Assembly: GCA_944390495.1 (NCBI GenBank) | Contig: CALXQE010000099.1 | Coordinates: 1-45,770, forward strand | Reading direction: 5' to 3' | Origin: an uncultured Clostridia bacterium | Lineage (GTDB): Bacteria > Bacillota > Clostridia > UBA1381 | Length of the DNA: 45,770 nucleotides | Notes under the pieces: generated by a model | What the model was told of the DNA's origin: nothing | Databases searched by the model: none | What the model saw: only the letters and a program-made list of their open reading frames with translations | Position numbers and translations under genes: made by a program | In this document: positions 18,932 to 27,779 of the stretch, piece after piece | Layout: each line of letters begins with the position of its first letter | How positions within the stretch are numbered: position 1 is the first letter of the stretch

Positions 18932-21113
18932 TGATAATTTAGTCGGAATGACACTGGGAAATAGATATGACATGCTTGAAAAAATTGGTACAGGAGGAAT
19001 GGCGACTGTTTACAAGGCGAAAGATACACTTCTAAATCGTTTTGTTGCAATAAAAATACTACGTGATTCTCTTGAAGATGAAAAACAAGTTGTGTCTAAT
19101 TTTATTAAGGAGGCACAGTCCTCTGCAAGTCTTGTCCATAATAATATTGTATCCGTTTATGACGTAGGAGAAGAAAACGGACTAAATTATATGGTCATGG
19201 AATATGTTGACGGTATTACATTAAAGGAATACATAAAGCACAACGGAGCTTTGCCATGGCAGGAGGCATGTGATTTTGCCATACAGATTGGACAGGGTAT
19301 AAACGAAGCACATTCCATAAATATAATACACAGAGATATTAAACCGCAAAATATTCTTATGACAAAGGATAAAACTTTGAAGGTAACTGACTTTGGTATT
19401 GCAAGAGCCGTTGCAGGTGAAACAACTGTTGTTGGAGGAAGTGCATTAGGTTCTGTGCACTATATTTCACCTGAGCAGGCACGAGGCGGATACACTGATG
19501 CAAGAAGTGATATTTATTCATTGGGGATTGTATTATATGAAATGCTTACCGGAAAAGTACCGTTTGATGGTGATAGTGCCGTAAGTGTAGCACTTATGCA
19601 CCTTGAAAAAGAGCCGGTCAATGTTAAATGTGTTAATATGGATATTCCGACAGATCTTGCCTATGTTACGATGAAGGCAATTTCTAAGGAGCAGGCATCA
19701 AGATACCAGAGTGTAGAGGAATTTGTTGAAGATTTGCATGCTGTTTTGGCGGACGAGCCATTACCAAGCCGTGAGGAGAAGTTTCGTCAGACAATGGATA
19801 CAAATTATGAGGAGGAGCCTGTTTTAGAATCCGATATAGATGATTATTCTGATGACTCATATTACGAAGACGATATAGATTCTTTTGAAGAAGATGAAAT
19901 AGATTATAGAGAACCGCTGCCACAGCGTGGAAGAACTAAACGTAAAACAGAAGTGAAGAAAAAAAATAAAAAACAGAAAAAGGAAGATAGAATAGCAGTT
20001 GTTTTAGGTATTTCAACGGTTGTAGTGATATTGCTTGTAGCTTTGGGTGCATTTTTCTTAATAAATATGAGTAAGGAATCCATCGTACCTGATTTTACAA
20101 ATATGACTATAGAACAGGCAACAGCAGAGGCACAAAAGGCAGATTTGAAAATAGCTGATGAGATAGAATATTCTCTTTCAGATACGATTCCGGAAAATTG
20201 CGTAATTTCTCAGGATCCTACACCTAAAAAGGTTGTAAAAAAGAACAGTGAAATAAAGCTTATTGTGTCTATTGGTTCATCAGGCGGTGATATTGCAGCA
20301 CCTGATGTAGTTAATAAGCAGTTTGATGAGGCTGTTGAAACTATTCTTGAAGCGGGACTTGATTATACTGTTGTCGAACAGGAATCAGAAGATGTACCTG
20401 CTGGCTATATTATAAGACAGACACCTCTTGCCGGCACTAAACTTAATAAAGATGATGTGATAAATCTTCATGTAAGCAAGGGTAAAGGAACAGATGCTGC
20501 ACAGCCTACACAGAATACTGAAAAGGTTTCAGTACCAAGTATCATTGGTCTTAGCAGAGAACAGGCAGAAGCAACATTAAAGGCTAATGGCTTGGAACTT
20601 GGAAACGTTTCAAGAAAAGTATCCACAGAGCAGGAGGGTACTGTAATTTCACAAAGCCCTGAGCTTGGTAAAACTGCATTAAAGGGTTCATTTGTAAGTG
20701 TTGTTTTGTCAAGAGGAGCGGAGGAAACAACTCAAACAGAACAAAATACAGAACAAAATACATCGTCGCAAAATAATGAACAAAATCAAAATAATCAGAC
20801 AACAGAAAACACCTCAGAAACAAATAATACTTCGAATACAGAAGGATCATCTGAGCAAAATGGTGGAACAGATAGTGAAAATAGTTCATCAGGTCAGAAA
20901 ACATCAACAAGAACGTTTACAGTAAAAATTCCTGATACTGCAAATGACACTGTAGATGTAGAAATCGTTGCAAATGGAAGAACAATACACAATGCAGTGC
21001 ACTCTAAAGAAGAGGGTACTGTGTCGGTAGAAATAACCGGTTCAGGTACAGCAGAAGTACAGGCTTATATAGACGGAAGCAAAGTAAGTGATAGAACCAT
21101 AAATTTTGATTAG
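18924..21113 (+). CDS. prkC: PASTA-domain Ser/Thr protein kinase (PknB/PrkC/StkP family)
   Basis: 729 residues from ATG 18924, chosen for GGGAGA at 18909-18914. It is a transmembrane kinase that senses cell-wall muropeptide or lipid II signals. The kinase domain occupies about 12-275: glycine loop GTGGMATVY at 22-30, catalytic Lys44, HRDIKPQN with Asp138, DFG Asp156, and an activation loop with two threonines before LGSVHYISPEQA. An acidic juxtamembrane stretch (296-330) is followed by a basic one (338-355) and one membrane helix (about 358-381). Three PASTA repeats start near 386, 455 and 532. Then comes a Gln/Asn/Ser/Thr-rich linker (about 603-660) and a 65-residue C-terminal domain rich in beta-forming sequence that I do not recognise. 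Downstream rsgA is a conserved neighbour and a known kinase substrate in Bacillus. Confidence 0.95.
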   Translation: MNSDNLVGMTLGNRYDMLEKIGTGGMATVYKAKDTLLNRFVAIKILRDSLEDEKQVVSNFIKEAQSSASLVHNNIVSVYDVGEENGLNYMVMEYVDGITLKEYIKHNGALPWQEACDFAIQIGQGINEAHSINIIHRDIKPQNILMTKDKTLKVTDFGIARAVAGETTVVGGSALGSVHYISPEQARGGYTDARSDIYSLGIVLYEMLTGKVPFDGDSAVSVALMHLEKEPVNVKCVNMDIPTDLAYVTMKAISKEQASRYQSVEEFVEDLHAVLADEPLPSREEKFRQTMDTNYEEEPVLESDIDDYSDDSYYEDDIDSFEEDEIDYREPLPQRGRTKRKTEVKKKNKKQKKEDRIAVVLGISTVVVILLVALGAFFLINMSKESIVPDFTNMTIEQATAEAQKADLKIADEIEYSLSDTIPENCVISQDPTPKKVVKKNSEIKLIVSIGSSGGDIAAPDVVNKQFDEAVETILEAGLDYTVVEQESEDVPAGYIIRQTPLAGTKLNKDDVINLHVSKGKGTDAAQPTQNTEKVSVPSIIGLSREQAEATLKANGLELGNVSRKVSTEQEGTVISQSPELGKTALKGSFVSVVLSRGAEETTQTEQNTEQNTSSQNNEQNQNNQTTENTSETNNTSNTEGSSEQNGGTDSENSSSGQKTSTRTFTVKIPDTANDTVDVEIVANGRTIHNAVHSKEEGTVSVEITGSGTAEVQAYIDGSKVSDRTINFD

Positions 21114-21121
21114 AGGTTTTT

Positions 21122-21985
21122 ATGACAGGGATTATTATAAAGGGAATAGGCGGCTTTTACTATGTGAAAGCCGCCGGAAATATTTATGAATGCAAGGCGA
21201 GAGGAATACTTAGAAAACAGCGTATAACACCGATGATTGGTGATATAGCAGAGATTGAATTGTCGGGTGATAAAGGAAGCATTGTTGCTATTAAGCCGAG
21301 AAAATCTTATTTGGTAAGGCCCCCGGTTTCAAATATAGACACTATGGTACTTGTTGTTGCAGCAGCTTCGCCGGAACCTAATATGTTTCTTATTGATAAA
21401 ATGCTCATAAATGCCGAAATAAGAGGTATTGAACCTGTGATATGTATAAATAAAACAGATCTTGCAAAGCGTAATGATATTGAAAAAATATATATAAGTG
21501 CAGGTTACAGGGTGTTTTCTGTAAGTGCGGAAAAAAAAGAAGGAATAAAAGATTTGTTTGAGTATTTAGCTGATAAGACTACAGCATTTGCTGGATTATC
21601 AGGTGTTGGAAAATCAAGTCTTTTAAGCCTTATAACAGATGATGTGCTTGAAACAGGGACAGTTTCTGAAAAAATACAGAGAGGAAGACATACAACAAGA
21701 CATGTTGAGTTATTTGAATTAAAAAACGGAGGTTTTGTACTTGATACACCGGGATTTAGTTCACTTGAAGTAGATGGAATTAAAGCGGAAGATTTGTACA
21801 AATATTTCCCCGAAATGGCAGAAAGTGAAGGACAGTGCAAGTTTAGAGGCTGTTCTCATATAAATGAACCGGGATGCTTTGTAAAAGAACAATTAAGTCA
21901 GGGAAAAATTTCTGAATCAAGATATGAAAGCTACAAACAACTATACGAAAAATTAAAAACAGTAAAGGAATGGGAGAAAAAATGA
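21122..21985 (+). CDS. rsgA: Ribosome small-subunit-dependent GTPase A
   Basis: 287 residues. It is a circularly permuted GTPase acting in late 30S assembly. An N-terminal OB fold (1-65) is followed by the permuted G motifs in the order G4 NKTDLAK, G1 GLSGVGKSSL and G3 DTPGFSS. A C-terminal zinc site has CKFRGCSHINEPGC, giving Cys, Cys, His, Cys ligands. The last 4 bases (ATGA) overlap the rpe start. Its position right after the PASTA kinase matches Bacillus prkC-cpgA. Confidence 0.96.
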   Translation: MTGIIIKGIGGFYYVKAAGNIYECKARGILRKQRITPMIGDIAEIELSGDKGSIVAIKPRKSYLVRPPVSNIDTMVLVVAAASPEPNMFLIDKMLINAEIRGIEPVICINKTDLAKRNDIEKIYISAGYRVFSVSAEKKEGIKDLFEYLADKTTAFAGLSGVGKSSLLSLITDDVLETGTVSEKIQRGRHTTRHVELFELKNGGFVLDTPGFSSLEVDGIKAEDLYKYFPEMAESEGQCKFRGCSHINEPGCFVKEQLSQGKISESRYESYKQLYEKLKTVKEWEKK

Positions 21986-22611
21986 TACTTTCACCTTCAA
22001 TTTTGTCAGCAGATTTTGGAATACTTGCACAGCAGGTTAAAGAGGCAGAAAATGCCGGAGCTACATGGCTTCATATAGATGTAATGGATGGTCATTTTGT
22101 ACCAAACATTTCTTTTGCTATGCCTGTAATAAAATCATTGAGAAAATATACGGATATATTTTTTGATGTTCACTTAATGATTACTCAGCCTGAGAAGTAT
22201 ATAAATGATTTTATAGATTCAGGTGCTGATGGAGTTACCTTTCATATTGAAGCAACTGAAAACCCTGAAAAGTGCATTGAATTAATTAAAAACAGAGGTA
22301 AAAAGGTTGGAATATCTTTAAATCCAAATACAGATGTTAGTGAAATAGAACCGTATCTTGAAAGTGTTGATATGGTTCTTATTATGAGTGTAGAACCCGG
22401 TTACGGTGGACAGACATACATTGAAAGTGTAAACACAAAGATAAAATACATAAGAGAAAGAATGGGGAATGAGTTTAATATTGAAGTTGACGGCGGTATA
22501 AATGAAAATAATATTGACAGTGTGTTAGATGCAGGTGCCAATATTATTGTAGCGGGTTCTGCGGTGTTTAACGACGATATTTACGGCTCAGTAAAGAAAC
22601 TTTTAAGATAA
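21982..22611 (+). CDS. rpe: Ribulose-phosphate 3-epimerase
   Basis: 209 residues from ATG 21982, preceded by GGGAGAAAA and overlapping the rsgA stop codon by four bases. It interconverts ribulose 5-phosphate and xylulose 5-phosphate. The TIM-barrel motifs are all present: SPSILSADFG, HIDVMDGHFVPN (metal His/Asp), DVHLM, MSVEPGYGGQ (phosphate/substrate loop), EVDGGI and ANIIVAGSAVF. The next gene starts one base after its stop. Confidence 0.97.
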   Translation: MILSPSILSADFGILAQQVKEAENAGATWLHIDVMDGHFVPNISFAMPVIKSLRKYTDIFFDVHLMITQPEKYINDFIDSGADGVTFHIEATENPEKCIELIKNRGKKVGISLNPNTDVSEIEPYLESVDMVLIMSVEPGYGGQTYIESVNTKIKYIRERMGNEFNIEVDGGINENNIDSVLDAGANIIVAGSAVFNDDIYGSVKKLLR

Positions 22612-22612
22612 G

Positions 22613-23221
22613 ATGAGAGCAGTTATTATAGGAAATGGACATATAGGTGATTACGGGTACATTAAAAGTAAAATTAAAGATGAAGATTTTATTATATGTG
22701 CCGACGGAGGATATAATCACGCAAAAAAAATGAATATACACCCAGATGTGTTAATAGGTGATTTTGATTCTGCAAAGGATTTTGAAAACGAAATAAACAG
22801 AATAAAATATCCTGTCAGAAAGGACTTTACTGATGGTGAATTGGCTGTAAAATATGCAGCTGAACATGGATACGAAAATGTTTTACTATTTGCTATGACA
22901 GGTGACAGAATGGATCATAGTTTGGCTGATGTATTGCTACTTTTAAAATGTAAAAACGGTGTTTTAATTGATGATAATAACGAGGTATATCTCTTGCGTG
23001 ATAAGCTTGTTGTTAACGGTAAAAAGGGACAGACTTTGTCCATTATACCAATAAACGGTGATGTTTGCGGAATAGTCACAAAGGGACTGGAATATCCGTT
23101 GATGAATGAAAATTTGTATTTTGGAAGCAGCAGAGGAATAAGTAATGTGCTTACAGAGAATAGCTGTGAGATAACAATAAAAAGTGGTATGGCTTTGGTA
23201 ATAAAGGTGGAAAGAGTATGA
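22613..23221 (+). CDS. thiN: Thiamine pyrophosphokinase
   Basis: 202 residues. It transfers pyrophosphate from ATP to thiamine to make thiamine diphosphate. Typical motifs are CADGGYNHAKKMNIHPDVLIGDFDS near 29-53, FTDGELAVKYA near 77, and the GDRMDHSLADVLLL block near 100. The C-terminal thiamine-binding domain contains SIIPINGDVCG. It sits one base after rpe, as in many Firmicutes, and overlaps the cysteine desulfurase start by four bases (ATGA). I see no TPP riboswitch in the vicinity. Confidence 0.94.
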   Translation: MRAVIIGNGHIGDYGYIKSKIKDEDFIICADGGYNHAKKMNIHPDVLIGDFDSAKDFENEINRIKYPVRKDFTDGELAVKYAAEHGYENVLLFAMTGDRMDHSLADVLLLLKCKNGVLIDDNNEVYLLRDKLVVNGKKGQTLSIIPINGDVCGIVTKGLEYPLMNENLYFGSSRGISNVLTENSCEITIKSGMALVIKVERV

Positions 23222-24345
23222 TTTATCTTGATAATGCCGCAACTACAAAACCAAGTGAAAAAGCGGTAAATGCTATTATAAAGGCAGCTGAATGTTTTGG
23301 AAATCCGTCCTCACTTCATGGACTTGGACTTGAAGCTGAGAAGCTTATAAATAACAGCAGAAAAATTATAGCAGGTAAACTTGGTGTAGGAGAAAAGAAT
23401 ATATTATTTACGTCAGGTGGTACTGAGGCAAATAATACTGCAATATTTGGAGTATGTCAGGCGAAGAATAAAATAGGAAAAAAAGTAGTAACCAGTAAGA
23501 TAGAACATCCGTCTGTAACCAGTGCATTTTTAGAGCTTAAAAACAGAGGGTATGACGTGGAGTTTGTAGATGTAGATTCTGATGGGAGAATCAATCTTGA
23601 GGTATTAAGTAATATTCTTGACGAAAATACTGTGCTTGTAAGTATTATGCACGTAAATAACGAAACAGGAGTTATACAGCCTGTTGAGGAAATTAGTGGG
23701 CTTATACGTCAAAAATCTCCTAACGCATGTTTTCATTGTGACTGTGTGCAGTCTTTTGGAAAAATTGATGTAAAACCAAATAAGATGGGAGCAGATTTAA
23801 TTACAATAAGCAGTCATAAGATACATGGGTATAAGGGTACAGGAGCGTTATATGTAAAGGATATGAGAATGATACGTCCATATATTTTTGGCGGTGAGCA
23901 GCAATGGGAAATGCGTCCTGGTACAGAAAATGTCGGTGGAATACTTGCGTTTGGTGCTGCTGCTGATGAAATAAATATTGATACTGATAAAATGAAACTT
24001 TTAAGAGATTCTATGAAAGAGTATCTTAAAATTATACCTGATATTAAGTTTAACGGCTGTGATGAATATAATTCGGGAAGTATATTAAATGTGTCATTTG
24101 TTGGTATTAAGGCGGAAATACTTCTTCATGCACTTGAGGCAAAAGGGGTGTATGTTTCTACAGGCTCAGCATGTTCAAGTCATAAACCTCAGCCAAGTCA
24201 CGTACTTACTGCAATGGGACTTAAAAAGAATGAAATAGAAGGTGCGGTACGTATAAGTTTTGATTCGTGGAATACCATTGATGAGATAAAGAAAGCAGCG
24301 GAAATTATTACAGATGAAGTCACAAATATAAGGAGATATATGTAA
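23218..24345 (+). CDS. Cysteine desulfurase (NifS/IscS family)
   Basis: 375 residues. This PLP enzyme takes sulfur from cysteine onto an active-site cysteine. It begins MIYLDNAATTKPSEKAV, has GGTEANNTAIFG near 63-74, the PLP-binding lysine in SSHKIHGYKG near 201-210, and the catalytic cysteine loop STGSACSSHK near 317-326. Direct adjacency to thiI, whose ATG follows the stop codon with no spacer, suggests it is the dedicated persulfide donor for 4-thiouridine, as Bacillus NifZ is. A general iron-sulfur role cannot be excluded. Confidence 0.94.
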   Translation: MIYLDNAATTKPSEKAVNAIIKAAECFGNPSSLHGLGLEAEKLINNSRKIIAGKLGVGEKNILFTSGGTEANNTAIFGVCQAKNKIGKKVVTSKIEHPSVTSAFLELKNRGYDVEFVDVDSDGRINLEVLSNILDENTVLVSIMHVNNETGVIQPVEEISGLIRQKSPNACFHCDCVQSFGKIDVKPNKMGADLITISSHKIHGYKGTGALYVKDMRMIRPYIFGGEQQWEMRPGTENVGGILAFGAAADEINIDTDKMKLLRDSMKEYLKIIPDIKFNGCDEYNSGSILNVSFVGIKAEILLHALEAKGVYVSTGSACSSHKPQPSHVLTAMGLKKNEIEGAVRISFDSWNTIDEIKKAAEIITDEVTNIRRYM

Positions 24346-25524
24346 ATGAAAGAAATTATTCTTGCAAAATACGGCGAAATAATATTAAAGGGCGGTAACA
24401 GACCAAAATTTGAAAATATACTAATGAAAAATATCAGTAATTCGCTTAAAAATGTTGCCGAAACGAAATTACGACTTGCTCAGGCAACAGTATATGTTGA
24501 AGTGGAAGACGAGGATAAGATGGACATTGTAATGGATAGGCTTTCAAAAATTTTTGGTATAGTTACTATTACAAGAGCGGCAGTATGTGAGAAAGACATC
24601 GAAGATATAAAGGTTAAGGCGAAGGAATATCTAAAAAAAGATTTGAAAGACGGTTTGAAATTTAAGGTTGAAGCAAAGCGTTCAGACAAACAGTTTCCTT
24701 ATAATTCGCCGCAGCTTTGCATGGAAGTTGGCGGTTATCTTGATGACGAGTATCCTGAAATTAAGGTAGATGTTCATAATCCTGATGTAACGGTAAAAGT
24801 TGAGGTCAGAGATTTTGCGGCGTATGTATATGCTGATGAAAATAAGATTCACGGACAGGGAGGTATGCCGATAGGTACAGGTTCAAAGGCTACACTATTG
24901 CTTTCAGGCGGTATAGACAGCCCTGTGGCAGGTCATATGATTTCGAAGCGTGGTGTTGAAATTGATGCGATAAACTTTTTCTCTTTTCCATATACAAGTG
25001 AGAGAGCTAAGGAAAAGGTAATTGAGCTGGCATCTATAATTGCACAATATACTTCAAAGATAAATCTTTATATAGTTCCGTTTACGGAAATTCAGCTGCA
25101 AATACGTGATAAGTGTCCTGAAGAACATATGACTCTTGTAATGCGTAGATTTATGATGCGTATAGCAGAGCGTATAGCAAGAAAGAACAAATCATTGGCA
25201 CTTATAACAGGAGAGAGTGTCGGACAGGTGGCAAGCCAAACACTTGCAGCACTCGATGTTACAAATTCAGCGGTAGATATGCCGATTCTGCAGCCGCTTA
25301 TTGGTATGGATAAGATTGAAATAATAGAAAGATCAATGGAAATAGGTACTTATGAAACTTCAATTTTACCTTATGAAGACTGTTGTACTGTTTTCACACC
25401 TAAACACCCAACGACTAATCCTAAACGTGAGAATATAATTAAGTCTGAAAATAGACTTGAAATAGAATCATTAATAGAAGCAGCACTTGAAGGCGTTGAG
25501 AAACTTGAAATTTATCCGAAGTAA
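24346..25524 (+). CDS. thiI: tRNA 4-thiouridine sulfurtransferase ThiI
   Basis: 392 residues. It adenylates U8 of tRNA and replaces the oxygen with sulfur. An N-terminal ferredoxin-like and THUMP region covers about 1-165 (VEVRDFAAYVYAD at its end). The PP-loop pyrophosphatase motif SGGIDSPVAGHM lies near 185-196. It ends after EDCCTVFTPKHPTTNPK without the C-terminal rhodanese domain of the enterobacterial protein, the usual Firmicute form that takes persulfide directly from a partner desulfurase, here the gene just upstream. Confidence 0.95.
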   Translation: MKEIILAKYGEIILKGGNRPKFENILMKNISNSLKNVAETKLRLAQATVYVEVEDEDKMDIVMDRLSKIFGIVTITRAAVCEKDIEDIKVKAKEYLKKDLKDGLKFKVEAKRSDKQFPYNSPQLCMEVGGYLDDEYPEIKVDVHNPDVTVKVEVRDFAAYVYADENKIHGQGGMPIGTGSKATLLLSGGIDSPVAGHMISKRGVEIDAINFFSFPYTSERAKEKVIELASIIAQYTSKINLYIVPFTEIQLQIRDKCPEEHMTLVMRRFMMRIAERIARKNKSLALITGESVGQVASQTLAALDVTNSAVDMPILQPLIGMDKIEIIERSMEIGTYETSILPYEDCCTVFTPKHPTTNPKRENIIKSENRLEIESLIEAALEGVEKLEIYPK

Positions 25525-25536
25525 AGGACTGATTTT

Positions 25537-26025
25537 ATGAAAGCAGAAGTAAATGGTTTAAACGAAGAAGTGGTAAAAATGCTTATAGAGAAGAAAAAAA
25601 CAATTTCTGCGGCTGAAAGCTGTACAGGAGGTCTTTTTGCTGCGTTAATTACAAATGTACCTGGTTCATCTGAAGTCTTTAATGAAAGTTATGTGACATA
25701 TTCCAATGAAATAAAGGAAAAGAATTTAGGAGTTAAGCACGATACATTAAATAAGTATGGGGCAGTAAGCAGTCAGACAGCCTTTGAAATGGCAAAGGGA
25801 TTGTATGAGCGAACGGGTGCCTATGTAACAGTTGGAATTACAGGCATTGCAGGACCCGGAGGCGGAAGTGATGAAAAACCGGTGGGGCTTGTATATGCAG
25901 GAGTTTCGGTTGATGGTAATATTGAGGTGATTGAAATGCATAACACGGGTACACGTGAAGAAATTCGAGAAAAGACTTGTATAAATGTGTTTAAAAATAT
26001 AAAGGAACGTATTAGTGTCCAATAA
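25537..26025 (+). CDS. pncC: Stand-alone CinA C-terminal domain, nicotinamide-nucleotide amidase
   Basis: 162 residues. It hydrolyses NMN to nicotinate mononucleotide in NAD recycling. The signature is complete: ISAAESCTGGLFAALITNVPGSSEVF near 24-49, SYVTYSNEIKEKNLGV, and GITGIAGPGGGSDEKPVGLVY near 99-119. Full-length CinA has an additional N-terminal ADP-ribose pyrophosphatase-like domain that is missing here; the short PncC form is common. It lies upstream of recA, a neighbour of cinA in many bacteria, but recA has its own promoter. Confidence 0.92.
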   Translation: MKAEVNGLNEEVVKMLIEKKKTISAAESCTGGLFAALITNVPGSSEVFNESYVTYSNEIKEKNLGVKHDTLNKYGAVSSQTAFEMAKGLYERTGAYVTVGITGIAGPGGGSDEKPVGLVYAGVSVDGNIEVIEMHNTGTREEIREKTCINVFKNIKERISVQ

Positions 26026-26059
26026 AATGTACTTTTTGTTCGGCTCAAAAGAAAAACTA

Positions 26060-26088
26060 TTGAAAAATATATCTTTATAATATATAAT
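26060..26088 (+). promoter_or_regulatory. recA promoter
   Basis: TTGAAA (26060-26065) and a perfect TATAAT (26083-26088) are separated by 17 bases, 39 bases upstream of the recA start. I find no GAAC-N4-GTTC type LexA box in 26026-26126; an AT-rich inverted repeat brackets the -10 box instead. Confidence 0.75.
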
Positions 26089-26104
26089 CTTAGTATAAAG
26101 ATAT
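26069..26104. promoter_or_regulatory. Inverted repeat bracketing the recA -10 box
   Basis: ATATCTTTATA (26069-26079) is repeated as its exact reverse complement TATAAAGATAT (26094-26104) around a 14-base spacer that contains the -10 box. It could be an operator or a chance product of AT-rich sequence. Confidence 0.4.
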
Positions 26105-26126
26105 TATGTAAAAAAGGAGATTTCAG

Positions 26127-27224
26127 ATGGCAAAGGAAAAGGATAAATCAAAACCGCAGGTTATAAAAATGACAGATGCGGATGAAAAGAAGAAAGCACT
26201 TGATTCAGTATTTCGTGTTATAGAAAAGGAATACGGTGCAGGAAGTATTATGAAACTTGGCAATGCAAGTGTAGAAAATGTTGAGGTAATACCGACAGGT
26301 TCGCTTACTCTTGATATGGCACTGGGTGTTGGGGGACTTCCCAGAGGACGTATTATTGAAATATACGGTCCGGAATCATCAGGTAAGACAACTGTTGCAC
26401 TTCATGTTGTTGCAGAGGCACAAAAGCTTGGCGGAGAAGCTGCTTTTATAGATGCCGAGCATGCACTTGATCCTGTATATGCAAAAAATCTTGGTGTTGA
26501 TGTAGATAATTTGATAGTTGCACAGCCTGATACAGGTGAGCAGGCTTTGGATATTGCAGAAGCACTTGTACGAAGCGGAGCACTTGACGTTATAGTTATT
26601 GACTCTGTTGCAGCCCTTGTACCGAAAGCAGAGATAGACGGCGAAATGGGTGACAGCCATGTAGGACTTCTTGCAAGACTTATGTCACAGGCATTAAGAA
26701 AACTTACGGCGATTATTTCACGTTCAGGAACAGTCGTTATTTTCATAAACCAACTTCGTGAAAAGGTAGGGGTTATGTACGGTAATCCGGAAACAACTCC
26801 TGGTGGACGTGCACTTAAATTCTTCTCGTCTGTAAGATTAGACGTAAGACGTGCTGATGTTATCAAAAACGGTACTGAAATTGTGGGTAACAAAACGAGA
26901 GTAAAGGTCGTTAAGAACAAGGTTGCACCTCCGTTTAAAACAGCTGAGTTTGATATTATGTACGGAACCGGTATTTCTAAAGAAGGTAATATTCTTGATT
27001 ATGCAGTAGAAAATGATATTATTAAAAAATCCGGTGCGTGGTTTAGCTATAATGGCGAGAAGATAGGTCAAGGCCGTGATAATGTTAGAAAGTACATGGT
27101 GGAAAATAAAGAATTTACTGCTGAAATTGACAGACAAGTACGTGAATTGCTTGCAAAGGGCGGGAAAACAGAAATAATAACAGAGGACAGTGATGAATCA
27201 CCTGAAAGTCCGGCAGAGGAATAA
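26127..27224 (+). CDS. recA: Recombinase RecA
   Basis: 365 residues. It is the strand-exchange and SOS co-protease filament protein. It has the Walker [10 protein letters not shown] near 80, the segment [19 protein letters not shown], Walker [17 protein letters not shown], the L1/L2 regions ([39 protein letters not shown]) and an acidic C-terminus ([13 protein letters not shown]). AAGGAG at 26113-26118 precedes the ATG. It is monocistronic, with its own promoter and a terminator at 27233-27266. Confidence 0.98.
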   Translation: MAKEKDKSKPQVIKMTDADEKKKALDSVFRVIEKEYGAGSIMKLGNASVENVEVIPTGSLTLDMALGVGGLPRGRIIEIYGPESSGKTTVALHVVAEAQKLGGEAAFIDAEHALDPVYAKNLGVDVDNLIVAQPDTGEQALDIAEALVRSGALDVIVIDSVAALVPKAEIDGEMGDSHVGLLARLMSQALRKLTAIISRSGTVVIFINQLREKVGVMYGNPETTPGGRALKFFSSVRLDVRRADVIKNGTEIVGNKTRVKVVKNKVAPPFKTAEFDIMYGTGISKEGNILDYAVENDIIKKSGAWFSYNGEKIGQGRDNVRKYMVENKEFTAEIDRQVRELLAKGGKTEIITEDSDESPESPAEE

Positions 27225-27232
27225 AATATTAG

Positions 27233-27266
27233 AATACCACATAGTCAATAAGCTGTGTGGTATTTT
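27233..27266 (+). terminator. Intrinsic terminator of recA
   Basis: AATACCACATAG (27233-27244) pairs with CTGTGTGGTATT (27253-27264), a 12-base stem with one G-U-type pair and an 8-base loop, followed by a short T-run. Confidence 0.88.
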
Positions 27267-27356
27267 GCTAATATTATAATTTAACAAAAAATTTACTTTT
27301 ATAATTATTTGTTAGGTTAATATTGACTAAAAATTATTACAATTTCAAAAAAACCA

Positions 27357-27385
27357 TTGACGTAACCGTTTTTTTTTAGTATTCT
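27357..27385 (+). promoter_or_regulatory. Promoter of the HPr gene
   Basis: TTGACG (27357-27362, 5 of 6) and TATTCT (27380-27385, 4 of 6) are separated by 17 bases, about 56 bases upstream of the HPr start. The rest of the 27267-27441 gap is AT-rich and shows nothing else that I recognise. Confidence 0.6.
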
Positions 27386-27441
27386 ATTTAAATAATTAAT
27401 TATGCAAATAAAATTATTAAGAAAGACAGGGGGCACAATTC

Positions 27442-27705
27442 ATGGTTTCAAGTGAAGTGGCAGTTCAAAATTCAGTAGGTTTGCATGCAAGACCGGCAAC
27501 GTTTTTCATTCAAAGAGCAAATGAGTTTAAGTCAAGTATATGGGTAGAAAAGGATGAAAGACGTGTTAATGCAAAGAGTCTTTTAGGTGTTTTGTCATTA
27601 GGTATAGTAAAAGGTACAAAGATTTCAATTATTGCTGACGGAAGCGACGAAGAGGAAGCAGTTAAGACACTTGTTGAGCTTATTGAATCTAATTTTTCTG
27701 AATAA
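27442..27705 (+). CDS. ptsH: HPr family phosphocarrier protein
   Basis: 87 residues, the exact HPr size. His15 in GLHARPA is the site phosphorylated by enzyme I, with Arg17 beside it. Ser46 in NAKSLLGVLSL is the regulatory site used by HPr kinase/phosphorylase in Firmicutes. Presence of both argues for true HPr rather than Crh, which lacks His15. It passes phosphate to sugar permeases and, as Ser-P-HPr, acts with CcpA. No enzyme I gene is adjacent; it stands alone between its own promoter and terminator. AGGGGG at 27429-27434 is the ribosome binding site. Confidence 0.95.
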   Translation: MVSSEVAVQNSVGLHARPATFFIQRANEFKSSIWVEKDERRVNAKSLLGVLSLGIVKGTKISIIADGSDEEEAVKTLVELIESNFSE

Positions 27706-27725
27706 TTTTAATTAATACGTTGAAT

Positions 27726-27758
27726 AAATAACTCTGTATTTTATGCAGAGTTATTTTT
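27726..27758 (+). terminator. Intrinsic terminator of the HPr gene
   Basis: AAATAACTCTG (27726-27736) pairs perfectly with CAGAGTTATTT (27746-27756) around a 9-base loop, followed by T residues. Confidence 0.9.
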
Positions 27759-27779
27759 GTCTGTAAAGGAGGTGCAAAA

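Noticed and set aside
22560..22612. A TPP riboswitch for thiN
   Set aside because: thiN starts one base after rpe, so there is no room for a leader, and no THI-box-like sequence was seen.
26002..26020. GGAACGTATTAGTGTCC as a LexA box for recA
   Set aside because: The arms do not fit GAAC-N4-GTTC in sequence or spacing, and it lies within the end of pncC coding sequence.
26402..26920. 172-residue open frame antisense to recA
   Set aside because: It is fully inside recA on the other strand, has no ribosome binding site, and its Ser/Thr/Pro-rich composition is what a reverse-frame shadow of recA codons gives.
27442..27705. Crh rather than HPr
   Set aside because: His15 is present together with Ser46; Crh lacks the phosphorylatable His15.
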